The notes: a model not told the origin generated them from the sequence alone. Shown: positions 1-6,975, numbered from the stretch's first letter. The stretch: 12,021 nt of DNA from Allobrachymonas sp. (GCA_030529305.1 JAUMXD010000044.1:1-12021), one strand, 5' to 3'. Numbers and translations are program-made.

Positions 1-234
1 ATGCTGGCCACAGGCAATTCGGCCGTGGCAGCCATTGATCTGCTCAAGGCGCAGCGCCCCAAATCCATCCGCTTTGTATGCCTGCTCACCTGCCCCGAAG
101 GCATTGCCGCCGTACACGGCAAGCACCCAGACGTGGCCATTTACACTGCGGCCATCGACCGCGGCCTGAACGAAAAAAGCTACATCGTGCCGGGCCTGGG
201 CGATGCGGGCGACCGGATTTTCGGCACTCGTTGA
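1..234 (+). CDS. upp: Uracil phosphoribosyltransferase, C-terminal part (5' end outside window)
   Basis: This cytosolic enzyme makes UMP from uracil and PRPP (pyrimidine salvage). The 77 visible residues are the C-terminal third. They begin with MLATGNSA, the PRPP-binding loop (often MLATGGSA in relatives), then [22 protein letters not shown] and the signature end [16 protein letters not shown], which forms the uracil-binding region. The ATG at base 1 is an internal methionine of the PRPP loop, so the true start lies upstream of the window. The stop is TGA at 232-234. The eco start codon follows only 24 bases later with no obvious terminator between, so read-through into eco is likely. The family assignment is very secure. 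Confidence 0.96.
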   Translation: MLATGNSAVAAIDLLKAQRPKSIRFVCLLTCPEGIAAVHGKHPDVAIYTAAIDRGLNEKSYIVPGLGDAGDRIFGTR

Positions 235-258
235 TCGGTTTTTTTCGGGAGACTCCCC

Positions 259-813
259 ATGATGATGTTGCGCCCTTCTCTCCTCACCGCTTCTGCCCTG
301 CTGGCTCTGTGCAGCGGCTGCGCCCTGGCCTCTGGCCCAGCGGATACGGCCAACCACCCAGCACCAACAGCATCGTCATCCATGAGCACCTACCCTGCCC
401 CCCTCACGCCCTTGCAAGAGACACTCAAGCCTTTTCCGGCAGCCAAGGCCAGCCAAACCCGCTGGGTGATTCAGCTGCCACCGCAAAGCGACGAGGCCGA
501 CTGGCGCGTGGAAATCATCCCCGGCCAGCAGATGCAGGTGGATTGCAACCGCCGCCGCTTGAGCGGCAAGCTGCACACCCGCACCATCAACGGCTGGGGT
601 TACGACTATTACGAGTTCGTGAGCAAAGGCCACGTGGCCACGACCCTCATGGGCTGCCCGCCTGGCAGCCAGCGCCAGGCCTTTGTGGCGGCCGAGAGCC
701 TGATGCTGCGCTACAACAGCCGCCTGCCGCTGGTGGTGTACACCGACAAAGCCTATCAGGTGCAATACCGCATCTGGCGTGCCGAAGCACCCCGGACAGC
801 TCACGCACAATAA
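259..813 (+). CDS. eco: Ecotin family periplasmic serine protease inhibitor
   Basis: Ecotins are dimeric periplasmic inhibitors of trypsin-fold proteases. The 184-residue product has a signal peptide with hydrophobic core at residues 7-19 and a likely signal peptidase I site after A22-L23-A24. The ecotin core follows: WVIQLPPQ (69-76), VDCNRRRLSGKL (94-105), the hallmark NGWGYDYY (111-118), the substrate-binding loop TTLMGC (128-133), MLRYNSRLPLVVYT (149-162) and YRIWRAEA near the end. Cys96 and Cys133 match the E. coli disulfide (C50-C87). By that alignment the reactive-site P1 residue is Leu130, with Met131 at P1', where E. coli has Met-Met. The mature N terminus carries a Pro/Ser/Thr-rich extension of roughly 25 residues not present in E. 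coli ecotin. A GGGAGA ribosome site at 247-252 supports a start among the ATG run at 259, 262 and 265; 259 is shown. Confidence 0.93.
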   Translation: MMMLRPSLLTASALLALCSGCALASGPADTANHPAPTASSSMSTYPAPLTPLQETLKPFPAAKASQTRWVIQLPPQSDEADWRVEIIPGQQMQVDCNRRRLSGKLHTRTINGWGYDYYEFVSKGHVATTLMGCPPGSQRQAFVAAESLMLRYNSRLPLVVYTDKAYQVQYRIWRAEAPRTAHAQ

Positions 814-829
814 GGCATCCTGCTCAGCG

Positions 830-848
830 AGGCAGCAAGCCGCTGCCT
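830..848 (+). repeat. Short hairpin just after eco
   Basis: A perfect 7-bp inverted repeat, AGGCAGC (830-836) and GCTGCCT (842-848), with a 5-base loop lies 17 bases after the eco stop. No T-run follows, so it is not a classical intrinsic terminator. It may protect the 3' end of the upp-eco transcript, which is inference. Confidence 0.35.
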
Positions 849-961
849 TACTCACCCGAACAAAGAAGGTAAGCCAGATAACAAATGGCTACATCCGACT
901 GAGCGGCGGTGTCAGGCTGCTGCCAGGCTGCGTTGGTTTGCTTTTATGCCGTTTTTTAATT

Positions 962-993
962 GGCCCGGCTTTGACCATTCGGGCCGCTTTTTT
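962..993 (+). terminator. Candidate rho-independent terminator between eco and the DUF4019-like gene
   Basis: GGCCCG (962-967) pairs with CGGGCC (980-985) over a 12-base loop, and six T's follow at 988-993. The shape fits an intrinsic terminator for the upp-eco unit. The T-run ends only 14 bases before the next start codon at 1008, so it might instead act as a leader attenuator of that gene. Confidence 0.5.
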
Positions 994-1007
994 AGAAAGA
1001 CCCTGCC

Positions 1008-1493
1008 ATGACGCCATGTCCTCATACTGCTCACACCACTCGCTCCATCACACGCCTGGCTGCCGGGTTAGCCGCTGTCGCTCTCGGCACCCTAGTTGGC
1101 ACGGCACAGGCGCAGCAAGCCCCTGCCGACGAGGCTTTCGCCCCCAACACCCTACTTGCCGCGGCCTTGCAGACCCTGCAGCAGGTGGATGCCAAACAAG
1201 GCAACGTCCTACATGCGCAGGCCCCTGATTTCGTCAAAAACGCCATCAAGCGCAACGCTTTCAGCAAGGGCCTTGCACAAGAGCGCGACAAGATCGGCAC
1301 CATCAGCGCACGCCAATGGGTCAGCATCAATCGCGTAGTGATGACGCCTGCCCCCAACCAAACGCCTGTGGCCTGCGCCAATGTGCGCTTTGTGGCTTTG
1401 CAGCAAAACACACCCGTGGGCAGCGAACAAGTGAGTCTGTGCTGGGACCAGCAACAGTGGCGCGCCACGGGCTACCTGGCGACCAAGCCTTAA
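1008..1493 (+). CDS. Secreted DUF4019-like protein
   Basis: The 161-residue product has a clear signal peptide: Arg-containing N region, hydrophobic stretch at about 17-32, and a likely cleavage after A33-Q34-A35, so it is probably periplasmic. The mature part resembles the DUF4019 family. It has an N-terminal helix around ALQTLQQVDAKQGN (53-66), a stretch like KGLAQERDKIGTISARQWVSI (87-107) where family members read 'R..LG....R', then predicted strands containing VACANVRFVAL and a closing QWRATGYL. Cys123 and Cys145 sit on adjacent strands and could form a disulfide (inference). The molecular function of the family is unknown. The ribosome site is weak (AGAAAGA at 994-1000). The start at 1008 is chosen because the signal peptide begins there and no other in-frame ATG fits. 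Family membership is by pattern recognition and only moderately certain; that the gene is real is well supported. Confidence 0.7.
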   Translation: MTPCPHTAHTTRSITRLAAGLAAVALGTLVGTAQAQQAPADEAFAPNTLLAAALQTLQQVDAKQGNVLHAQAPDFVKNAIKRNAFSKGLAQERDKIGTISARQWVSINRVVMTPAPNQTPVACANVRFVALQQNTPVGSEQVSLCWDQQQWRATGYLATKP

Positions 1494-1553
1494 TGCTCCT
1501 TGTGACCACTTGGCTTCGTGATCGCTTAATCTGATTGGCTACATAAGCCGCCC

Positions 1554-1577
1554 GCAAGCGGCGGCTGTGCCGCTTGC
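1554..1577. repeat. Perfect 8-bp inverted repeat
   Basis: GCAAGCGG (1554-1561) and CCGCTTGC (1570-1577) flank an 8-base spacer. There is no T-run on either side. It could be an mRNA 3' stem for the upstream gene or a protein site; the sequence does not decide. Confidence 0.4.
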
Positions 1578-1655
1578 CCAGTGCCTTCGTTGCCATTCAG
1601 CCGGCGTGAGCAGCTGCTTGGCAGCGGCTCCACCCCACATCGCTCATGACTTTTG

Positions 1656-1687
1656 GCCCCGTTCAGCCCCTTGCCTGACGGGGCTTT
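1656..1687 (+). terminator. Candidate terminator of the DUF4019-like gene
   Basis: GCCCCGT (1656-1662) pairs with ACGGGGC (1678-1684), followed by only three T's. The stem is strong but the T-tract is short, and it lies about 160 bases after the stop codon. It is a plausible but not certain terminator for the plus-strand transcript. Confidence 0.45.
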
Positions 1688-1726
1688 GCCACATCTCAAC
1701 CCCCACCACAACGCAAAATCAGGCAC

Positions 1727-1752
1727 AAAAAAGCCCCGCTGGATAGCGGGGC
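1727..1752 (-). terminator. Rho-independent terminator of the phasin gene
   Basis: Read on the minus strand, GCCCCGCT and AGCGGGGC form a perfect 8-bp GC-rich stem (1752-1733) with a 4-base loop, directly followed by six T's (1732-1727). This is a textbook intrinsic terminator, placed about 140 bases after the phasin stop codon. Confidence 0.87.
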
Positions 1753-1791
1753 CGTATATAGGCTTGATAGGTACTTGGCGAGACTGAATCA

Positions 1792-1843
1792 AGATCAGAA
1801 GATCCATTCAACCACTGCACGCCCCCTATCTTTTTTCTGATCT
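1792..1843. repeat. 9-bp inverted repeat inside the phasin 3' UTR
   Basis: AGATCAGAA (1792-1800) and TTCTGATCT (1835-1843) are perfect complements separated by 34 bases. The element lies between the phasin stop codon and its terminator, so it would fold in the phasin mRNA tail. Confidence 0.45.
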
Positions 1844-1893
1844 GCGCACTGTGCCAGAGAGGCCACCATGCGCAGCTTATGCAGATGCGCGCA

Positions 1894-2457
1894 TCAAGCC
1901 TTGCTGCTGCGGCCAGATTTGGTGCTGGTGCTGCTCGTGTTGACAGCAGCCATGGCACCTGTCATGGCGTTGAAATTGCTTTGCGCCATGTCAGCCGCTT
2001 GCTTCACGGCTTTTTGCATCGATTCAAAAGCGGTGTTGGCAGCCGTCACCATATTCTTCATGGCAGCCACACCGGCCTCGCTACCTGCAGGGGCATTTTT
2101 GCTCAGGCCGTCCAGCGCAGCGGCGAACTTGCGCTGGTTGTCTTGCACCTGGGCTTCTACCACTTTGCCCAGCTCAGCCGTAGAGTTGGCTGTGATTTCG
2201 TACAGGTGGCGGCTGTAGGCTGCGGTTTTTTCAGCCATGGGTTGCAGCAGGCGCGCTTGCACGGCCAGCAGCTCTTGCGCGTCTTTGGCGTCCAGCGCAG
2301 CCTGGGCCGATTCAGCTACATCGTTCATAGCGGCTTTGGCGGCGGCCATGTTCAGCTCGACGATTTTTTCCATGCTTTCGAAAGCCTTGTTGGTCAAGCC
2401 AAACAGAGTTTCCAACTGGGTCTTGTTGGCCGCGGCGATTTGTTCGGGCGTCATCAT
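1894..2457 (-). CDS. phaP: Phasin family (PHA granule-associated) protein
   Basis: Phasins coat polyhydroxyalkanoate granules in the cytoplasm and control their size and number. The 187-residue product opens with [20 protein letters not shown], a form common in short betaproteobacterial phasins. Ala-rich amphipathic helices follow, including [33 protein letters not shown] and [19 protein letters not shown], with no signal peptide or membrane segment. The end is a disordered Ser/Thr/Lys/Arg tail. Length and composition fit the family. The start at 2457 is backed by an AAGGA ribosome site (2466-2470) eight bases upstream; the next codon is also ATG. The gene is monocistronic, with a candidate promoter at 2572-2599 and a strong terminator at 1727-1752. 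No PHA synthase or depolymerase gene is visible nearby, so this may be one of several phasin paralogues. The symbol is a family-level assignment. Confidence 0.9.
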   Translation of the reverse strand: MMTPEQIAAANKTQLETLFGLTNKAFESMEKIVELNMAAAKAAMNDVAESAQAALDAKDAQELLAVQARLLQPMAEKTAAYSRHLYEITANSTAELGKVVEAQVQDNQRKFAAALDGLSKNAPAGSEAGVAAMKNMVTAANTAFESMQKAVKQAADMAQSNFNAMTGAMAAVNTSSTSTKSGRSSKA

Positions 2458-2571
2458 GTTTTGTGTCCTTGTTTCAATGAGAGATTGCTATCCGTCCTGA
2501 ATCCGTGCTTCATTGCTTCAACACAAGGTTTCAGGCGCCTGCATATTTTGCTGCAGCGCAGCATACACGCA

Positions 2572-2599
2572 AGTATAGTGCGCTTGGCTCAAGATGCAA
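2572..2599 (-). promoter_or_regulatory. Candidate sigma-70 promoter for the phasin gene
   Basis: On the minus strand TTGCAT (2599-2594) and TATACT (2577-2572) are separated by 16 bases, matching the -35 and -10 consensus at four and five of six positions. Transcription would start near 2565, giving a leader of about 105 bases before the phasin ATG. Confidence 0.5.
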
Positions 2600-2654
2600 G
2601 CCATTTTTGTGCGGCGCAGCAAAAATGATGTTTTTTGGCTGCGGCTCGCTTCAA

Positions 2655-2677
2655 AAGCGTGCTTCCAAAACACGCTT
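2655..2677 (-). terminator. Weak candidate terminator after the ABC exporter gene
   Basis: AAGCGTG (2655-2661) and CACGCTT (2671-2677) form a 7-bp stem with a 9-base loop, 13 bases after the exporter stop codon. On the minus strand the second arm runs into only four T's, so strength is doubtful. Confidence 0.4.
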
Positions 2678-2690
2678 GCCTTGATTCCCA

Positions 2691-4604
2691 TCAAATGTCC
2701 ACGCCCAAAAAGCCGCCACTTTGATGCATCCATAGGCGGGCATACAAGCCGCCTTGCTCAATCAGTTGGGTGTGCGTTCCCTCTTCCACGATGCGCCCCT
2801 GATCCAGCACCACCAGCCGATCCATCGCCGCAATGGTCGAAAGGCGATGCGCAATCGCAATCACGGTTTTGCCTTGCATCAACTGGTACAGGCTTTCCTG
2901 AATGGCGGTTTCCACTTCGCTGTCGAGCGCACTGGTGGCCTCGTCCAGCAAGAGGATGGGTGCGTTTTTGAGCATGACGCGCGCAATGGCAATGCGCTGG
3001 CGCTGCCCGCCCGAAAGCTTCACGCCGCGTTCGCCTACTTGCGCCTCGTAGCCTTGGCCGCCCGCGCCGTCGTTCAGGGTCTGGATAAAGTCGTGCGCCT
3101 GCGCGCGCCGCGCAGCTTCGATCATCTCGGCTTCACTCGCATCAGGCCGGCCGTAGAGGATGTTTTCGCGAATGGTTCGATGCAGCAGTGCCGTGTCTTG
3201 CGTCACCATGCCGATGGCTTGGCGCAAGCTGTCTTGCGTAACCTGGCGAATATCTTGCCCATCGATGCAGATGCGGCCCGTTTCCAGTTCGTAGAAGCGC
3301 AGCAGCAAATTGGCCAGGGTGGACTTGCCCGCGCCAGACGGCCCCACCAGGCCGATTTTTTCACCGGGCCAAAGCGTGAGGTTCAGCCCGCTGATCACTT
3401 CCTGGCGGGCAGGCGCGGCAAGGTTTGCATCGGCAGGCAAAGTTTTGTCGCCCCGTGAAGCAGCCGCGCCATAGGCGAAACGGATGTTTTCAAAGCGCAC
3501 CTCGCCCCGGCTCACCTGCAAGAGCCGGGCATCGGGCGAGTCCACCACCTGGTTGGGCTGGCTGAGCATGCCCATGCCGTCTCGGATGGTGCCCACGTGC
3601 TCGAACAGCATGGCGCTTTCAAACATGAACCAATGCGCCATGCCGTTGAGGCGCAGCGTCATGGCGCAGGCCGCAGCCACGGCGCCAACGGTGATCAGCT
3701 CCTGGCTCCACAGCCACAGCGCCAACCCCGTAGCGCCCGCAATCAGGCTGAAGGAGAGCACGTTGTTGCTGATGTTCAAGCCGCTGACCATGCGCATTTG
3801 CCGGTACACGGTGCGCATGAATTCCTGCATGGCGCCTTGGGCGTAACGGCTTTCGCGCCCGGCATGCGAAAAGAGCTTGACGGTGTGGATGTTGGCGTAG
3901 GCATCGGTCACGCGCCCGGTCATGAGCGAGCGCGCATCGGCCTGCTGTTGCGAGATGCGCGCCAGCCTGGGGATGAAATAGCCCAGCGCGCCCGCATAGG
4001 CCAGCACCCACAGCACGAGGGGCAGCAGCATGAGCGGATGAAACTGACCCACCAAGGCCACCAGGGTGATGAAGTACACGACGACGAACACCATCACATC
4101 GCACAGGATGTTGCACATATCGCGCACGGCCAGCGCCGTTTGCATCAGCTTGGCGGCCACGCGGCCTGAAAACTCGCTCTGATAAAAGCCCATGCTCTGG
4201 CGCAGCATCAGGTTGTGATACACCCAGCGCAGCCGCATGGGCAGATTGCCGTTGAGCGCCTGCATTTGTAGCATGGCGTGCAGGACCGACAGCACAGGAA
4301 TGCTCACGATGGCCAGCGCCAGCAAAAGCAAGGTGCGCCCCTCTTGCTGCCACAGCTGCGCGGGCGGCACGTTCGCCAGCCAATCCACCATGCGGCCCAG
4401 AAAGCCGAACAACAAGGCCTCCAGCGCAGCGATCAAGGCCGTCAATGCAATCAGCGCGGCAAAGTGCTTGCCCAGGCCATGCAGCGAATAGCGGATGAAG
4501 CCCCAGAACGAGGCAGGCGGTATCTGCGCCTGCGGGTGGCTCGCATCCAGGCGCGGATAGGGGTCGATCAGGTTTTCAAAAAAGCGCAGCATGGAAAGGC
4601 TCAC
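2691..4604 (-). CDS. ABC exporter, fused permease and ATP-binding protein (MsbA/multidrug type)
   Basis: This is an inner-membrane half-transporter that should work as a homodimer and export a lipid, drug or peptide; the substrate cannot be read from sequence. The transmembrane domain (about residues 35-345) has hydrophobic segments near 47-69, 91-112, 165-186, 190-212 and 283-315. The nucleotide-binding domain is complete: A-loop region FAYG (376-379), Walker A GPSGAGKST (421-429), Q-loop Q469, signature LSGGQ (530-534), Walker B ILLLDE (550-555), D-loop SALD (558-561) and switch His586. About 22 Ala-rich residues are inserted between the A-loop tyrosine and the strand VISGLNL. The listed start is a GTG at 4604. 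An ATG at 4592 (MLRFFENLIDPYP) looks like the more natural start, giving 633 residues. Neither has a strong ribosome site. The gene is separate from both neighbours. Confidence 0.93.
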   Translation of the reverse strand: MSLSMLRFFENLIDPYPRLDASHPQAQIPPASFWGFIRYSLHGLGKHFAALIALTALIAALEALLFGFLGRMVDWLANVPPAQLWQQEGRTLLLLALAIVSIPVLSVLHAMLQMQALNGNLPMRLRWVYHNLMLRQSMGFYQSEFSGRVAAKLMQTALAVRDMCNILCDVMVFVVVYFITLVALVGQFHPLMLLPLVLWVLAYAGALGYFIPRLARISQQQADARSLMTGRVTDAYANIHTVKLFSHAGRESRYAQGAMQEFMRTVYRQMRMVSGLNISNNVLSFSLIAGATGLALWLWSQELITVGAVAAACAMTLRLNGMAHWFMFESAMLFEHVGTIRDGMGMLSQPNQVVDSPDARLLQVSRGEVRFENIRFAYGAAASRGDKTLPADANLAAPARQEVISGLNLTLWPGEKIGLVGPSGAGKSTLANLLLRFYELETGRICIDGQDIRQVTQDSLRQAIGMVTQDTALLHRTIRENILYGRPDASEAEMIEAARRAQAHDFIQTLNDGAGGQGYEAQVGERGVKLSGGQRQRIAIARVMLKNAPILLLDEATSALDSEVETAIQESLYQLMQGKTVIAIAHRLSTIAAMDRLVVLDQGRIVEEGTHTQLIEQGGLYARLWMHQSGGFLGVDI

Positions 4605-4880
4605 TTCAAAGGGGCCATGAATGCGCCCGGCGAGCGCAGCCAGCGCGTGCGGCCCGCAGGGATGGCGTCGTGATTCATGACAAAAAGAGCAAAAAGCGCG
4701 GCCGCCCGGCAGCCCCCGGCAATCGCTCCTGCCACCGCAACCACTTTCACATATCAGGAATTATCAGCGGCACATGATCGGCCACACTGTTCGTGGTTGC
4801 CAGCACCCAGCTGCAAGGCGCGTGCGCTGCGGCTTCTGGGCCAGCTGGTGGGAGACTCGTGGGGCAACTGGCAAAGCGAC

Positions 4881-6242
4881 TTACAAGGCTTCGTCCGCTG
4901 CCGCGGCAGATGCGCCCTTCGTTGCTGGCCCTGCCGAAACCGCCGGACTGGGCGGCTGCCACATGGCCAGGGCATCGCGCAGGCCGCTGTCGCTGGGCCC
5001 CTGGAAGATGCGCAGGCCGAACTCGGGCAGGATCGCCAGCAGGTGATCGAAGATGTCCGACTGGATGGCCTCGAACTCCACCAGATCGGTGTTGGTAGAG
5101 TAGCAGTACACCTCCAGCGGCACGCCCTTTTCGGTGGGCTGCATCATGCGCGCCAGCAACCACATGTCTTTGCGCAGGAAGTGGTGCGCCTCCAGATAGC
5201 GCTGCACGTAGGCGCGAAAGGTGCCGATGTTGGTGAGGCGGCGCTGGTTCAGCGGCACAGCGCCCATTTCCGGCCCCAGCTCGCTGATAGCCATGGCGCG
5301 CGAGATGTGCACTGCCGTGCGCTTTTCGTTCAGGTAATCGGCCAGCAGCTTGATCTGGCTCAGGCGGTCGATTTCCACATCCATCAAAAAGCGGATGGAG
5401 TTGGCATCAATCTGCAAGGTGCGCTTGATGCGCCGCCCGCCCGACTCCATCATGCCGCGCCAGTTCTTGAAGCTTTCGCTCATCAGGCGCCAGGTGGGAA
5501 TGGTGACGATGGTGTTGTCCCAGTTCTGCACCTTCACGGTGTTGAGCGCCACGTCGATCACATAGCCGTCGGCATCGGCCTGCGGCATGTCGATCCAGTC
5601 GCCCACGCGCAGCATGTCATTGTTTTCGATCTGCATGCCCGCCACGAAGGAACGGATGGTGTCCTGAAAAATGAACAGCACCACGGCCGACATGGCGCCA
5701 AAGCCCGAGAGCACGATCAGCGGTGATTTATCAGACAACACCGCAATCACGATCACGAAAGCAGCCAGCCACACAAACAATTGGCCGAACTGAACGTACA
5801 TCTTGACCGAACGCGAGCGTGCTCGCCCATGCTCGGCCGCGCGCTGTGCGTACACGGCCAGCACCGCGTCGAGCGCGCACAGCAGCGTGCGCGCCACCAC
5901 CAACACCGTGAGCGCCAGGGCCACGTTTTCGATCACGCGCTTGGCCATTTCGGGCAGACGCGGCACAAAGCGCACGCCAATGTGCGTGATCAAAGGCAGC
6001 ACGATGAACGACACGCTGCGCAACACATCGCGGTGCAAAAGCACCGCCAGCGGGCCGCCAGCCTTGCGGCCCAAGCGCTCCAGCAAGCGCCCCAAAGTCG
6101 CCCGCAGTACCCACTGCAACACGCCCGCGCCCAGCATCAGCGCAGCCAGCGCCAACGTGCTTTGCAGCCAGTGCGGCACATCACTCATCTTGTGCCAATT
6201 CAAAGATGAAAAAAACTTTTTACTCCAAGCCATTTCGCTCAC
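4881..6242 (-). CDS. MscS-family mechanosensitive ion channel, YbdG type
   Basis: This inner-membrane channel opens under membrane tension and protects against osmotic downshock. It has about five transmembrane segments (approximately 25-45, 75-93, 105-133, 150-170 and 174-195). The pore helix reads GFGAMSAVVLFIFQDTIRSF (180-199), and the MscS beta domain follows with LRVGDWIDMP (211-220). The stretch VQNWDNTIVTIPTWRLMSES (238-257) is characteristic of the E. coli YbdG subfamily of small-conductance channels. A long cytoplasmic C-terminal domain follows, with an Ala/Ser/Pro-rich tail. The 453-residue length counts from a GTG at 6242. ATG codons at 6233 and 6188 (MSDVPHWLQSTL) are alternatives, and 6188 fits family lengths better. 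No start has a convincing Shine-Dalgarno site. The stop lies 276 bases before the ABC exporter start, with no clear terminator between. Confidence 0.92.
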   Translation of the reverse strand: MSEMAWSKKFFSSLNWHKMSDVPHWLQSTLALAALMLGAGVLQWVLRATLGRLLERLGRKAGGPLAVLLHRDVLRSVSFIVLPLITHIGVRFVPRLPEMAKRVIENVALALTVLVVARTLLCALDAVLAVYAQRAAEHGRARSRSVKMYVQFGQLFVWLAAFVIVIAVLSDKSPLIVLSGFGAMSAVVLFIFQDTIRSFVAGMQIENNDMLRVGDWIDMPQADADGYVIDVALNTVKVQNWDNTIVTIPTWRLMSESFKNWRGMMESGGRRIKRTLQIDANSIRFLMDVEIDRLSQIKLLADYLNEKRTAVHISRAMAISELGPEMGAVPLNQRRLTNIGTFRAYVQRYLEAHHFLRKDMWLLARMMQPTEKGVPLEVYCYSTNTDLVEFEAIQSDIFDHLLAILPEFGLRIFQGPSDSGLRDALAMWQPPSPAVSAGPATKGASAAAADEAL

Positions 6243-6289
6243 GTTTCGCCCACGACCAGACCACTCAAAAATACCTTGGCTTCTATATC

Positions 6290-6305
6290 TTGATTTTCAA
6301 ATCAA
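6290..6305. promoter_or_regulatory. 16-bp palindrome upstream of the channel gene
   Basis: TTGATTT (6290-6296) and AAATCAA (6299-6305) form a near-continuous palindrome with a 2-base centre, about 48 bases before the channel's GTG and downstream of the broken membrane gene. An A-run continues to 6310. It resembles a dimeric regulator site. The half-sites TTGAT/ATCAA recall FNR/Anr boxes, but the gap is six bases instead of four. Confidence 0.4.
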
Positions 6306-6350
6306 AAAAAACCGCTTAACTTATTGATTATGACCCTTTAATTTTTTAGT

Positions 6351-6709
6351 TCAGCCGACCTTTTCAGCCGGGAACCAATTCACTGCAACCAGAATCAATA
6401 AAAATGAAATATACAAAACAACGAACAAAGCAAACAGCCAGCTCATGGATGCGCCATTTCGCAAAGCAGGCTCCCAAGCCCACAGCCAAAACGGCACCAC
6501 CCGAGCCATTTGCCCCACAAAACCGGCCCGGTCAGCAGCGCCAACACGCCCATATACTTAGAAGCTTTCCACATCAATAATGGAAACGGTGCCTTTTGCC
6601 GCCCCAAACTTTCTGAACACCACATCACCGCCATGGGAAAATATAAAAAGGCAAAGATTGGCACCATAAAAACATAGTATTGACTGATTAATTGCACATG
6701 ATTAAGCAT
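6351..6709 (-). pseudogene. Small multi-pass membrane protein gene with an apparent one-base frameshift
   Basis: Two minus-strand frames together look like one small inner-membrane protein of about 119 residues that I do not recognise. The first frame (6709 to 6443) starts MLNHVQLISQYYVFMVPIFA, behind a good GAGGGG ribosome site, and holds hydrophobic stretches VFMVPIFAFLYFPMAVMW and YMGVLALLTGPVLWG. It then degenerates into a Cys/Gly-rich tail. The second frame is open from 6557 and stops at 6351-6353. It continues naturally with QMARVVPFWLWAWEPALRNG and a final membrane helix LFALFVVLYISFLLILVAV. Adding one G to the G-run (C-run at 6513-6516) would join them as ...GPVLWG-QMARVVPF. The alternative is two coupled genes, since the first stop and an ATG at 6446 overlap as ATGA, giving a 31-residue second protein. 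In-frame starts further upstream (6736, TTG 6739) have no ribosome site. Confidence 0.6.
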
Positions 6710-6711
6710 CA

Positions 6712-6718
6712 GCCCCTC
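6712..6718 (-). promoter_or_regulatory. Ribosome binding site fixing the start of the small membrane gene
   Basis: On the minus strand GAGGGGC lies just before the ATG at 6709. It selects this start over the upstream TTG and ATG codons at 6739, 6736 and 6727, which lack any purine-rich site. Confidence 0.6.
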
Positions 6719-6975
6719 AAAAAACATTGAGCGCATCAATCCGCATTTAAAATTGATCGTCTTTTACAGCTTAAAAAAGCCAATTGCGCAGCTACCGCAA
6801 TATCTGCTCTTACGCTTTGTTTTAACGCATGGCATTCTGACATAAACGCCTTGCAAAACGTGCTGCACTGCGTTAAGTTCAATGCTCTGTTTGAAAAAAT
6901 CGAGAAAAAATGCACCCGCCTGTTTACACTTGCCTGTGCAGTATGCACCGATGCATTGCCTCACCCATTGGAATG

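Larger units (their letters stand above)
1494..1893. other. 400-base convergent intergenic region rich in hairpins
   Basis: The plus-strand DUF4019-like gene and the minus-strand phasin gene converge here. I see no coding sequence with a ribosome site. The gap holds four inverted repeats, at 1554-1577, 1656-1684, 1733-1752 and 1792-1843, listed separately. At least one is a convincing terminator for the phasin transcript. Confidence 0.7.

Noticed and set aside
338..349. Ecotin as a lipoprotein through Cys21
   Set aside because: The residues before Cys21 are Cys-Ser-Gly and lack the Leu/Val/Ile expected at -3. An Ala-Leu-Ala signal peptidase I site follows directly.
913..931. Two CAGGCTGC direct repeats after eco
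   Set aside because: They are short, GC-rich and only two in number. Chance is the simplest explanation.
1879..2628. A 249-residue plus-strand open frame over the phasin gene
   Set aside because: It is antisense to a phasin with its own promoter candidate, ribosome site and terminator; the translation shows no family features.
4601..4678. A 25-residue minus-strand frame whose stop overlaps the GTG start of the ABC exporter, as a possible leader peptide
   Set aside because: There is no ribosome site before its ATG and no attenuator-like hairpin. The exporter probably starts at the ATG at 4592, which weakens the overlap argument.
4677..5726. A 349-residue plus-strand open frame opposite the channel gene
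   Set aside because: It is rich in His/Gln/Ala/Arg, has no ribosome site and lies antisense to a clear MscS-family gene.
6290..6305. FNR/Anr binding site
   Set aside because: The half-sites TTGAT and ATCAA are separated by six bases, whereas the FNR consensus needs four.
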